A program made the position numbers and the translations under genes. This document shows, in pieces, positions 28,184 through 36,432 of a DNA stretch of 56,886 bases. Under the pieces are notes generated by a model, which saw only the letters and a program-made list of their open reading frames with translations, was not told where the DNA came from and made no database searches. How positions within the stretch are numbered: position 1 is the first letter of the stretch; the number at the start of each line of letters is the position of its first letter. The DNA is from Ruminococcus sp. (lineage in GTDB: Bacteria; Bacillota; Clostridia; Oscillospirales; Ruminococcaceae), in the NCBI GenBank assembly GCA_024697545.1, contig JAILFN010000030.1, positions 1 through 56,886 of the forward strand. Direction: 5' to 3'.

Positions 28184-28429
28184 ATGAGACTTGATAAGTA
28201 TTTAAAGGTAACGCGCCTTATAAAGCGCCGTACCGTTGCCAACGAAGCCTGCGACGCAGGCAAGATCGAGGTAAACGGCAAGATCGCCCGCGCGTCTTAT
28301 GACGTAAAGGTCGGTGATAAGATCGCCATAAACATGGGTCAGCGCCCGCTCAAGGTAGAGGTGCTGAACGTTTCGGAATATGCCAGAAAGGAAGAGGCAG
28401 CCGACAATTACCGCGTCATCGAAAACTGA
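28184..28429 (+). CDS. rqcP: RqcP/YabO S4-domain protein
   Basis: 81 residues, almost entirely an S4 RNA-binding domain (MRLDKYLKVTRLIKRRTVAN). Length and neighbourhood fit RqcP (YabO), which acts with RqcH on stalled 50S subunits to add alanine tails. GGAGGAAG precedes the ATG. It comes 18 bases after the XRE gene and is followed by a strong terminator, so yabP/yabQ do not follow as in many spore formers. Confidence 0.9.
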   Translation: MRLDKYLKVTRLIKRRTVANEACDAGKIEVNGKIARASYDVKVGDKIAINMGQRPLKVEVLNVSEYARKEEAADNYRVIEN

Positions 28430-28449
28430 CGGCAAAATATTCCTGTAAT

Positions 28450-28494
28450 AATTCTCACGCTGAGGGAGATAATATCAGCGTGAGAATTTTTTTT
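28450..28494 (+). terminator. rqcP terminator
   Basis: A perfect 14-bp stem (AATTCTCACGCTGA / TCAGCGTGAGAATT), an 11-base loop and a run of T residues. Confidence 0.95.
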
Positions 28495-28510
28495 ATAAGG
28501 AGATGGGGTC

Positions 28511-28765
28511 ATGACGACCGATTATAAAGACATGAGCGAATTTCTTGAATCCGACCGCGCGGCGATGGCGTTTTACAACACTTTGCCTATATCCCTCCAG
28601 CAGAAGCTCTACCGCGGCGGAGTGACGGCGTTTGCCGAGCTTTACGCCGCAGCAGGGAAGAGCCCGCAGCCTGCCGTTGAGCAGGTTTCTGACTGCAATA
28701 CGTTTTCGGCAACGGAATTTACGGGTTCTGTGCCCGAAGGCGGGGATAAGAACACCTGTTTGTGA
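28511..28765 (+). CDS. Small conserved-type hypothetical protein
   Basis: 84 residues. AAGGAGATG precedes the ATG. The segment AMAFYNTLPISLQQKLYRGG resembles short Firmicutes proteins with an FYNTLP motif whose role is unknown. The C-terminal half is low in recognisable features. It lies between the rqcP terminator and the tRNA promoter. Confidence 0.65.
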   Translation: MTTDYKDMSEFLESDRAAMAFYNTLPISLQQKLYRGGVTAFAELYAAAGKSPQPAVEQVSDCNTFSATEFTGSVPEGGDKNTCL

Positions 28766-28832
28766 AAAGAAAACTATATTCTTGAAAACTTTTGTAAAAA
28801 GCTACAAACTTAAAAAAATCTGCAAAAAGCCC

Positions 28833-28861
28833 TTGACATTCTCCGTGTGATGTGATAAAAT
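28833..28861 (+). promoter_or_regulatory. tRNA cluster promoter
   Basis: TTGACA (28833-28838), 17 bases, TAAAAT (28856-28861). It lies about 42 bases before tRNA-Val and has the same AAAAGCCCTTGA context as the mazG promoter. Confidence 0.85.
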
Positions 28862-28902
28862 TATATACGTTGAAGAGAGCAAGTAAAGAAAGCCTGCTAC
28901 AT

Positions 28903-28975
28903 GGAAGCTTAGCTCAGCTGGGAGAGCATCTGCCTTACAAGCAGAGGGTCATAGGTTCGAGCCCTATAGTTTCCA
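28903..28975 (+). tRNA. tRNA-Val (UAC)
   Basis: A cloverleaf folds with acceptor GGAAGCT / AGTTTCC, anticodon loop CTTACAA (anticodon TAC) and the GGTTCGAGC T-loop. The CCA end is not encoded. Confidence 0.97.
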
Positions 28976-29002
28976 CTTTGTAAAGCGAAAGCTTTACTGT
29001 CA

Positions 29003-29076
29003 GGCCGGGTAGTTCAGTTGGTTAGAACGCCAGCCTGTCACGCTGGAGGTCGTGGGTTCGAGCCCCATTCCGGTCG
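29003..29076 (+). tRNA. tRNA-Asp (GUC)
   Basis: Acceptor GGCCGGG / TCCGGTC with two G-U pairs, anticodon loop CTGTCAC (GTC). Discriminator is G and no CCA is encoded. Confidence 0.97.
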
Positions 29077-29118
29077 TTGCCGTGCCATGCTGCGGCACAG
29101 GTACAGTTTGCTTGCTTT

Positions 29119-29191
29119 GCCTCTGTAGCTCAGTAGGTAGAGCAGGGGACTGAAAATCCCCGTGTCGATGGTTCGATTCCGTCCGGAGGCA
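29119..29191 (+). tRNA. tRNA-Phe (GAA)
   Basis: Acceptor GCCTCTG / CGGAGGC with one T-G pair, anticodon loop CTGAAAA (GAA), discriminator A. CCA is not encoded. Confidence 0.97.
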
Positions 29192-29196
29192 TATAT

Positions 29197-29272
29197 GCGG
29201 ATTTAGCTCATCTGGTAGAGCGCCACCTTGCCAAGGTGGAGGTAGCGAGTTCGAGCCTCGTAATCCGCTCCA
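29197..29272 (+). tRNA. tRNA-Gly (GCC)
   Basis: Acceptor GCGGATT / AATCCGC, anticodon loop TTGCCAA (GCC). Unlike its three neighbours, it has an encoded CCA end (29270-29272). Confidence 0.97.
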
Positions 29273-29274
29273 TC

Positions 29275-29307
29275 AAAAAGACATCGCGTTTGCGGTGTCT
29301 TTTTTTA
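29275..29307 (+). terminator. tRNA cluster terminator
   Basis: A 13-bp stem with one G-U pair (AAAAAGACATCGC / GCGGTGTCTTTTT), a 4-base loop and a T run. Confidence 0.93.
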
Positions 29308-29446
29308 TCTTCCGCCGCCCTTGCTCATTTCGCATATCCGCTTGCTTCAAATTAAAAAATAGGTGAAAACTGTTGATTTTTTTAAGCTAATCTGTTATAA
29401 TGAGATTAGCTTTTTATTTATATTAAACGAAATGAGGTCATGATGA

Positions 29447-30376
29447 ATGAATAAAGAAATAGAATCACTTGTTGTGAATATAGAAAAGGTCATCGTCGGC
29501 AAGCGTGACGCTATCGTGAAGGTCGTCTGCGCTATGCTCTCCGAGGGCCATATACTTATAGAAGATGTCCCGGGTGTCGGTAAGACAAGGCTCGTTTCCG
29601 CGCTCGCAAGCTCGGTGCAGGGGCGCTTTAACAGAATACAGCTCACCCCCGATATCATGCCTTCCGATATCGTCGGTTTTTCGATGATAGACTCAAAGAC
29701 ACGCGAGCTTGAGTATAAGGCTGGTGCTGCTATGTGCAACTTCCTGCTCGCCGATGAGATCAACCGCGCTTCGCCGAAGTCTCAGTCCAGCCTGCTCGAG
29801 GTCATGGAGGAGCATCAGATATCCCTTGACGGCAGGACAATGCCTCTGCCCGATCCTTTTATGGTATTGGCGACGCAGAACCCCGTCGAGACTTACGGTA
29901 CATATCACCTGCCCGAAGCCCAGATGGACAGATTCCTTATGAAGATATCAATGGGCTACCCCTCGCCCGACGAGGAGCTGGATATCATAAACCGCTCCGA
30001 GACTAAGGAGTTCTCGGAAAAGCTCTCAGCCGTTATGACCACCGAGGACGTGAAACGTCACATCGAAGCGGTCAAGTCGGTACGGTGCGAGACTAATGTC
30101 AAGAATTATATCGTGGCACTGCTCAATGCTACCCGTAATTCCGAGCTGATAAAGCTCGGCGCTTCGCCCCGTGCGGGCATCGCGCTGCTGAAAGCCGCAA
30201 AGGCGCTGGCTTACGTTGAGGGCAGGGATTACGTTGTGCCCGATGACGTAAAGAGAATGCTTTCGCCCGTGCTGGCTCACAGACTTATGCTCTCGCCAAA
30301 GGGCAAGTCCGCTTTCCCGAATGCGGAGGCAGTTGCAGAGCAGGCAGCGCTCAACGTTGCGGCTCCCGTTCAGTAA
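29447..30376 (+). CDS. MoxR-family AAA+ ATPase
   Basis: 309 residues. Walker A in EDVPGVGKTRL (about 37-47), Walker B in FLLADEINRASPKSQ (about 100-114) and the sensor segment FMVLATQNPVETYGTY identify the MoxR class. These act as chaperone-like ATPases, usually with DUF58 and VWA proteins. First of three genes with DUF58 and a transglutaminase-like membrane protein. The ATG at 29447 has GAGGTC upstream; a competing ATG 4 bases earlier stops at once. Confidence 0.95.
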   Translation: MNKEIESLVVNIEKVIVGKRDAIVKVVCAMLSEGHILIEDVPGVGKTRLVSALASSVQGRFNRIQLTPDIMPSDIVGFSMIDSKTRELEYKAGAAMCNFLLADEINRASPKSQSSLLEVMEEHQISLDGRTMPLPDPFMVLATQNPVETYGTYHLPEAQMDRFLMKISMGYPSPDEELDIINRSETKEFSEKLSAVMTTEDVKRHIEAVKSVRCETNVKNYIVALLNATRNSELIKLGASPRAGIALLKAAKALAYVEGRDYVVPDDVKRMLSPVLAHRLMLSPKGKSAFPNAEAVAEQAALNVAAPVQ

Positions 30377-30389
30377 GCTTGGTGAAAGT

Positions 30390-31628
30390 ATGACAGTTGA
30401 AGAAAGAAGAAAACTGATATTGAAAGGTGAGCTGCCCGAGGGCGTGCGGAAGAACAACACCTTCAAGATGGTGACGGCGCTGCTCTCATATCTCGGCTGT
30501 ATCGGCGTGACGCTTGCTGTTATGAAGTACATTGACGGCACGGCGGGCGTTATACTGACAGCCGCTCTGATATGCGCGTTTGTTCTCTCAACGCTGCTGA
30601 CCCTGCTCATCTCTTTCTTTATCAATGTTGAAATAACCATCGACAAGCCCGCTGCGAACAAAAAGGATAAGGTGACTATGACCGTCCGCCTTTCAAAGCG
30701 GATACTGCTGCCCTCTCCCCCCATCGAGATCTTCGCGGGCTCTACTCCTCAGCTCCTGCCGCGTGACGGGCTTCTTTTCAAAGCTGCCGTCGCGGGCAGG
30801 GAAGTCAATAATGTCGATATCGCCTTTGACGCGAAATATTCGGGCGCGGCAGCACTTTATGTAAGCGAGGTGCGGCTTACCGACTACCTCGGCATATTCA
30901 GCTTCAGTCTGAAAAAAGCGGCGCTTGAAGTTCAGACGGTGGCAATCTACCCCGATATCCCCGACGCTGCCGTGCAGACGGACTTCCTCAAAACGACATC
31001 AATGATACTCAACAATGACGATGAGGAAGAGGAAGCTGATGAAGTCTCTATGATACCGACAGGTCTTGCAGGCTATGAACACAGAGTTTACATACCCGGC
31101 GACCCCATAAAGAGGATAAACTGGAAGCTTTCTTCAAAGCGCGATGAATACATGGTGCGCCTTGATGAGCAGATAGTCGGTTCGGGTCAGCTGTTCTTCC
31201 TCGATGCCCCCGATATAGAGGATACCGAGCTTTCGCTTTCGGTAAGAGATAACGTGATAGAGGGTGCGCTCGCTGTATTCACGATGCTTATACGCGAGGG
31301 CAGGGAAGCCGCGTTCTACTTCCCGAAGGACGGGCTTTGGTACTGCATAGATATCCGCAGCATCGGTGATGTCTACCAGATACAGGAGCTTCTCGGCGAC
31401 TTCAAGCCGGATAAAAACGTAAGCCTTATCCCGGAGGATATCGTCCTTTCGGGCAAGGTGGCGATATGCTTTACCGCCGCTACCGCAGAGCAGAGCAGCT
31501 CGGTGATACGGATAACCTCGGCGCTGCCCGAAGTTATGGTCATCAACGCTGCCGATTCGGGGCTCGGTGACATCTGCCCGAATATGTGGTCGATCTCAAA
31601 GGAATTTGAATTAAAAAAGCAAAAATAA
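30390..31628 (+). CDS. DUF58 domain membrane protein
   Basis: 412 residues from the ATG at 30390, 13 bases after the MoxR stop. Two membrane segments (about 30-75) are followed by a domain with the DUF58 signature HRVYIPGDPIKRINWKLSSK and VRLDEQ. An acidic stretch (NDDEEEEADE) precedes it. DUF58 proteins have a VWA-like fold and accompany MoxR ATPases. The exact role is unknown; assembly or maturation of surface enzymes is proposed for such operons. Confidence 0.92.
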   Translation: MTVEERRKLILKGELPEGVRKNNTFKMVTALLSYLGCIGVTLAVMKYIDGTAGVILTAALICAFVLSTLLTLLISFFINVEITIDKPAANKKDKVTMTVRLSKRILLPSPPIEIFAGSTPQLLPRDGLLFKAAVAGREVNNVDIAFDAKYSGAAALYVSEVRLTDYLGIFSFSLKKAALEVQTVAIYPDIPDAAVQTDFLKTTSMILNNDDEEEEADEVSMIPTGLAGYEHRVYIPGDPIKRINWKLSSKRDEYMVRLDEQIVGSGQLFFLDAPDIEDTELSLSVRDNVIEGALAVFTMLIREGREAAFYFPKDGLWYCIDIRSIGDVYQIQELLGDFKPDKNVSLIPEDIVLSGKVAICFTAATAEQSSSVIRITSALPEVMVINAADSGLGDICPNMWSISKEFELKKQK

Positions 31629-31642
31629 ACGGAGGCAGTTTC

Positions 31643-33907
31643 ATGCCGAAAAATAATAAGACAAAAAAAGCTCGGCAGCCCGCCGTCAGGATCACTATGG
31701 CGGAGCGCCTGAGCAATTATCTGTGCCCGCTGCTGCTGGGCGGAGCGGTCTGCTTTTCAGTTGTCTATACGCTCTACCGACCCGCAGCACCTTTGTGTAC
31801 GGCAGGATTTCTCGCGGCAGCTTTTTTGCTGTTCATGCTGTTTGACAAGCTGAAGAAAAGACCTGTTGCGGGCGGACTGATCTATACGGTCATGTTCTTT
31901 ATAATAGAGATGGGCGCGGGATCGCTGCTTGTCACGGGTGCGTACAACAGCAGTAGCTTTACAGCCCCCGTGACCTGGTTCTACGGAGATGAAGGCAACT
32001 ATTCCTCGCAGCCGTTTTACCTCGGCGCTATAATGCTGGGCGGCGGCTTCTTTATGATCTCGATACTCTACTACTTCACTCAGATACGATACCGAAGTCT
32101 CGGCGCGATGCTCTGCATACTCTTTCCCTTTGTCATTTACGCCAAGCGTGCGGAGGAAATGCCCGAGATAGTCGTGACGCTTATCGTCACTATGTTCATC
32201 GCCGTGATGGTACATAACCGAAGGCTTGACCCCTCGATGCCGTCGGCGGCACGCGGCAGGCTTAGGCTCGATCTTTCATATATCATAAGCATAGCGCTGT
32301 TCGTGACATTTACGGGCGCTGCCACGATGATGATAGAAAAGCCGCGCTACACCTCAGAGCTTGAAAAGAACGCCAATTTCTTCAACTACTACTCCACGGG
32401 TATCGGCGGAGGGAATTATGAGCAGCTGGGCGAGGATTCAAGCCAGCGCTACGGAATGGGCGCTCCATCGAACGAACCGCTTTTCTATTTCGAGACTGAT
32501 GGTGTCAACAGCGAATACTACCTCAGAGGCACTTCATTTGATTACTTCAACGGAGATATCTGGAAAAGGCTCGATAATACCGATGATTTCTCATACGTCT
32601 ATTCTTCCGTAATGCCCGAGTATTCCTATGATGATATCATGAACGACATGAAGGTCATTATAGACACGAACGGCGGTATAGGAGAGATCACGGAAGTAAA
32701 AGGTCAGGTGCCCGTAAAACACGGCCGCCTTTACGATGATACCTTCGCTCCCGCGTACCTGCCCTCGCCTTACGGCATAATCACCGATTACGACAGGCTC
32801 GCTGAGCTGCCCTACAAGAAATACCCGCAGGGTATTGTGCTTCGTTCTCCCAACGGTTCGGGAAATGCGAAGGTGCTCAATGACAGCTTTCAGTTCATGG
32901 ATCCCAGCGGAGATTTCTACGAGTACGCATATGCCCTCGGGCTCAGCGGCGAAGATTATGTAGACCTGCTGCTGAAAAACGGCAGCGAGAACGCTCTGCG
33001 GCTTTATGAAGATTACAGCTCGGCACAGAGCCGTTTCCTTGATCTTCGCAACACCTCCGACCGCGTTGAGGAGCTTGCTCAGAAGATCGTTAAGGACGCG
33101 CACAGCGACATTGAAAAGGCACGCCTGCTCGAATCTTATTTTGAAAAGACAGGCTATAAATACGATATGGATTACGTCCCGCAGGACAAGTCGATAGATT
33201 ATTTCATCTTTGAGGGCAAGACGGGTGTATGCTCCAGCTATGCTACCGCCATGACGCTTATGGCACGTTCTGTCGGGCTTCCCGCAAGATACGTTGAAGG
33301 CTTCGCCTGCTTTGAGCCTGCGGTGAATACATCACCCTCCATCAACAATTCCAAGAGCTTTGTCGTAAGGGATTCGCACGCCCATGCCTTTGTTGAGGTC
33401 TATATCTCAGGCGTAGGCTGGCTGACATTCGACCCCACCGTTCCCGACTATAAAAATCAGCAGCAGAATAACGGCGGCGGGAATGCCGCGATGCTTCTGC
33501 GGATACTCAGCCGTTTGCTTCTGGTCATAATAGTAGGTTTCGTGATCGTGTTCGTGCTGATGCTCGACCGCTTTGCCGAGCTCTGGCTGCGGCTGAGACT
33601 GCCGTTCATGCAGCCCGACAAGAGGGTGCTGAAGCTTTACCGACACCTTATCTGGCTTATCAACTATTCGACCAGAAAGGACTTCTCGGCTTACACCGCC
33701 GCGATGCTGAGCGAATACCTGCACACCACGCGCGGCTGCTCTCCCGATAAACTGATAGCGCTGTTTGAAAGGGTATGCTTCGGCGGATATACACCGACTT
33801 CCGAGGACTGGCAGAAAGCCTACTCCGATTACCGCCGCTGCTACAGATATCTGAGGAAGATACCAAGACCTTCAAAGCTTCAAAAGCTCACAGCAGCTGA
33901 CGCATGA
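31643..33907 (+). CDS. Membrane-anchored transglutaminase-like protein
   Basis: 754 residues. Five or six N-terminal membrane segments (about 25-240), an extracellular region with a transglutaminase-core domain (about 470-605) and one more membrane segment near 620-645, then a cytoplasmic DUF4129-like tail. The catalytic Cys530 is in TGVCSSYATAMTLM, the His in RDSHAHAFVEVY and the Asp in WLTFDPT. Completes a MoxR-DUF58-transglutaminase operon. Substrates may be cell-surface proteins; protease or crosslinking activity is not decidable here. Confidence 0.92.
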   Translation: MPKNNKTKKARQPAVRITMAERLSNYLCPLLLGGAVCFSVVYTLYRPAAPLCTAGFLAAAFLLFMLFDKLKKRPVAGGLIYTVMFFIIEMGAGSLLVTGAYNSSSFTAPVTWFYGDEGNYSSQPFYLGAIMLGGGFFMISILYYFTQIRYRSLGAMLCILFPFVIYAKRAEEMPEIVVTLIVTMFIAVMVHNRRLDPSMPSAARGRLRLDLSYIISIALFVTFTGAATMMIEKPRYTSELEKNANFFNYYSTGIGGGNYEQLGEDSSQRYGMGAPSNEPLFYFETDGVNSEYYLRGTSFDYFNGDIWKRLDNTDDFSYVYSSVMPEYSYDDIMNDMKVIIDTNGGIGEITEVKGQVPVKHGRLYDDTFAPAYLPSPYGIITDYDRLAELPYKKYPQGIVLRSPNGSGNAKVLNDSFQFMDPSGDFYEYAYALGLSGEDYVDLLLKNGSENALRLYEDYSSAQSRFLDLRNTSDRVEELAQKIVKDAHSDIEKARLLESYFEKTGYKYDMDYVPQDKSIDYFIFEGKTGVCSSYATAMTLMARSVGLPARYVEGFACFEPAVNTSPSINNSKSFVVRDSHAHAFVEVYISGVGWLTFDPTVPDYKNQQQNNGGGNAAMLLRILSRLLLVIIVGFVIVFVLMLDRFAELWLRLRLPFMQPDKRVLKLYRHLIWLINYSTRKDFSAYTAAMLSEYLHTTRGCSPDKLIALFERVCFGGYTPTSEDWQKAYSDYRRCYRYLRKIPRPSKLQKLTAADA

Positions 33908-33923
33908 CCGATGATAAAAGTAT

Positions 33924-33958
33924 AAAGCCATCTGTACCGAAATGATACAGATGGCTTT
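33924..33958 (+). terminator. Terminator of the MoxR operon
   Basis: A 13-bp stem (AAAGCCATCTGTA / TACAGATGGCTTT) with a 9-base loop, then ATTTTG. The A-rich left side may also help terminate the convergent gene. Confidence 0.85.
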
Positions 33959-33980
33959 ATTTTGTTTCATATGAGAGTTA

Positions 33981-35309
33981 TTATTTTACCTTAACAGACT
34001 TGACCTTACTGAACGAGCCGGCATAAGCGGTCTTGCCTACCTTGATGTAAGCAGCAGTTCTTACATAATAGGTCTTGCCCTTCTTGAGCTTTGCAATGGT
34101 CTTGGAAGTGGTCTTGTTCTTGCTGATGGTAACGGTCTTGACACCCTTCTTGAACTTCTTGTCGGTGGAGTACTGGAACTTATAGCCTGTTGCCAGCTTG
34201 TCTCTCTTGACAGTCACCTTGATCTTCTGCTTGCCGAGAGCCTTTACGGAAGGTGCAGCCTGCTTCTTGGGAACGATGATGAAGGAAGCGGACTTCTTGC
34301 CGGTGTAATTGCCCTTGCCGGTGACGGTAACGGTAGCCTTGCCGGGCTTTTTGTTGTTCTTGTAGGATACCGAGTAGTCGGTGCCGTTTTTCAGGGCCTT
34401 GCCGTCAGCCTTGACGGTAACAGCGGGCTTCAGAGCCTTGCCTGTGTAAGCCTTCTTCTTTGCAACGGTGATCTTGCCCTTCTTGGAAAGGTCTGTCTTG
34501 GTCTCGGGGAATTTGATCGTGAATGTAACCGAGATGGTGCCGTCTTCGGTCGGGAAAGCGGAGCTGTCGATAGTGCTGTTATCCTCGCCGTAAACATTGA
34601 TAAGCGATACACATACAGTGCTTACATCGTCCTTCCAGCAGGCTGCATCGCCTTTGAAAGTGCCTGCGCCGGGGATGTCAACGCTTACGTCTGAAACGGT
34701 GACTTCCTGGGTCATTGCAGCATCAAGGTAGCACTTGTGTGTTTCCTTGTCGTAGTAAGCGGGGATATCAGTGGAGATACCGAGCATATTGAAGCTTGAG
34801 TTGCCCTCGCTGAGCACCCATTCCTCAACTCCCGGGATAGCAGCCTCTTCGCCCTCGGGCACTTCGATTTCGGGCGGCTCGTAAGAACCTCTCATGCTCC
34901 ACTTAGAGCCCATTCTGCTGATACCCGCAGCTTCGTCTATCCACCATGCCTTTTTATTTGCGGGCTTTTTCAGGTCGGGCTCAATGTCTATGACACCCTC
35001 TGTGGGGATGGAAACGGTATATGTACCGCTGCCGTTTATGGCAACATCGCCCGCGTCGATGGTGCTGAAACCGTTAGCGCCGCCTGCGCAGCCTACTTCC
35101 TTCTGAGGGAATACACCGTGTGCTCCCGAAGTGTTAGCAATGTCGCGGTAGGTGTAATTGCCGTCGGTCTGGAAGGTTATTCCTGCGGTGCCTTTTACGG
35201 CAGCTCCTACGCTGTTATCAATTGTCTCAGCAGAAGCGCTGAAAGCCGACATTCCCGAAACTGCGATAGCCGATGCCATTACAGCCGAGAGAGTTCTCTT
35301 CATCTTCAT
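33981..35309 (-). CDS. Secreted protein with Ig-like and FN3-like modules
   Basis: 442 residues from the ATG at 35309 (AAAGGA upstream). Signal peptide 1-27, an N-terminal region (about 28-265) I do not recognise, a bacterial Ig-like module (about 270-345; YTGKALKPAVTVKADGKALK, then NNKKPGKATVTVTGKGNYTG) and a Lys-rich FN3-like module (about 350-442). The two C-terminal modules are common in clostridial surface proteins. The basic C-terminus may hold it at the wall by charge. Function unknown. Confidence 0.85.
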   Translation of the reverse strand: MKMKRTLSAVMASAIAVSGMSAFSASAETIDNSVGAAVKGTAGITFQTDGNYTYRDIANTSGAHGVFPQKEVGCAGGANGFSTIDAGDVAINGSGTYTVSIPTEGVIDIEPDLKKPANKKAWWIDEAAGISRMGSKWSMRGSYEPPEIEVPEGEEAAIPGVEEWVLSEGNSSFNMLGISTDIPAYYDKETHKCYLDAAMTQEVTVSDVSVDIPGAGTFKGDAACWKDDVSTVCVSLINVYGEDNSTIDSSAFPTEDGTISVTFTIKFPETKTDLSKKGKITVAKKKAYTGKALKPAVTVKADGKALKNGTDYSVSYKNNKKPGKATVTVTGKGNYTGKKSASFIIVPKKQAAPSVKALGKQKIKVTVKRDKLATGYKFQYSTDKKFKKGVKTVTISKNKTTSKTIAKLKKGKTYYVRTAAYIKVGKTAYAGSFSKVKSVKVK

Positions 35310-35368
35310 AGTTGATCGTTCCTTTCGATAAAAGATTTGCACGTTTCCGTGCGGTCTTACATATTTAT

Positions 35369-35397
35369 ATTTTACTACTTTACGCACTTTATTTCAA
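35369..35397 (-). promoter_or_regulatory. Promoter of the secreted Ig-like protein gene
   Basis: On the minus strand, TTGAAA (35392-35397), 17 bases, TAAAAT (35369-35374). The remaining spacer up to the dapB terminator holds nothing I recognise. Confidence 0.7.
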
Positions 35398-35485
35398 TAA
35401 ACAATTCTAACAAATTATTCACAGTTTTGGTGTTCAATATATATAAAAATATATTAAGAAACTGAACAAAGTTATTAAATATGCA

Positions 35486-35531
35486 AAAGAAAAAGGCTGT
35501 AACATGAAGAAACAACTTCGTTACAGCCTTT
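35486..35531 (-). terminator. dapB terminator
   Basis: On the minus strand, a 12-bp stem (AAAGGCTGTAAC / GTTACAGCCTTT) with a 16-base loop is followed by TTTCTTTT. Confidence 0.85.
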
Positions 35532-35567
35532 GGCGGTTATTTGATTTTATAAGCCAATATCCTTGTA

Positions 35568-36326
35568 TCACACTTCTGCGAGCATATCGTTCATCGCATA
35601 AAGGCCCGCGCTCTTTTTGCTGAGGAAGATCGCAGCGTTCACCGAGCCTACCGCGAAAACGCTCTTTGAGTGAGCCTCGTGCTTGAGCGTGATGACCTCG
35701 TCGCGTCCGGCGAAGATGATCTCGTGCTCGCCGACGATGGTGCCGCCGCGTACAGAGTGCATACCGATCTCGGTCTTGCTTCTCTTTGCGCGGACGGAAT
35801 GACGGTCGTAAACGTAGCTGCACTTTTCGTTGAGAGTCTCGTTGATGGCGTCAGCCAGCATGATGGCGGTGCCGCTGGGAGCGTCAAGCTTCTGATTGTG
35901 GTGCTTTTCGAGTATCTCGATATCGAACTGTCCCTCGAGTATCGCCGCAGCCCTTTTGGCAAGGTCGGCAAGAAGATTTATGCCGAGCGACATATTGAAA
36001 GTGAAGAACACGGGTATGCTCTCGGCAGCCTTTTTGATCTGTGCGATCTGCTCATCGGTGTAGCCGGTTGTAGCGATCACGAGCGGTACGCCGTTGTCAA
36101 GGCAGTAGCCGAGCAGACCGTCGAGTGTCGAGGGGTGGGAGAAGTCGATGATAACATCGGGCTTTGCAGGAAGCTTGTCGGGAGACTCTACAATGGGAAA
36201 GTCTGCGTACTTTTCGGTTATCTTGTCGATGCCCGCAGTTACGGTGCAGTCGTCACGGTTTGCGATGATATCGGCAATGACTCTGCCCATGTGTCCGCTG
36301 GCACCGCATATAGCTATATTAGTCAT
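35568..36326 (-). CDS. dapB: 4-hydroxy-tetrahydrodipicolinate reductase
   Basis: 252 residues. Dinucleotide motif GASGHMGR at the N-terminus and the signature EKHHNQKLDAPSGTA with the catalytic His pair and substrate lysine. It makes tetrahydrodipicolinate for diaminopimelate and lysine. Last gene of the riboswitch-controlled asd-dapA-dapB set, but separated from dapA by a terminator-like hairpin, so part of the transcripts may stop before it. AAAGGAC precedes the ATG. Confidence 0.97.
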   Translation of the reverse strand: MTNIAICGASGHMGRVIADIIANRDDCTVTAGIDKITEKYADFPIVESPDKLPAKPDVIIDFSHPSTLDGLLGYCLDNGVPLVIATTGYTDEQIAQIKKAAESIPVFFTFNMSLGINLLADLAKRAAAILEGQFDIEILEKHHNQKLDAPSGTAIMLADAINETLNEKCSYVYDRHSVRAKRSKTEIGMHSVRGGTIVGEHEIIFAGRDEVITLKHEAHSKSVFAVGSVNAAIFLSKKSAGLYAMNDMLAEV

Positions 36327-36396
36327 GATCTTTAACGTCCTTTCGTTTTGGAACTTTACCGTTTGAGTTCGGAAAAAGATGTGTTTTGCTCTTTAT

Positions 36397-36426
36397 AAAA
36401 AAGGGCGGAATCTCAGCCGCCCTTTT
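36397..36426 (-). terminator. Hairpin terminator between dapA and dapB
   Basis: On the minus strand, AAAAGGGCGG / CCGCCCTTTT with an 8-base loop and a T run, 6 bases past the dapA stop. Confidence 0.8.
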
Positions 36427-36432
36427 ATTATA

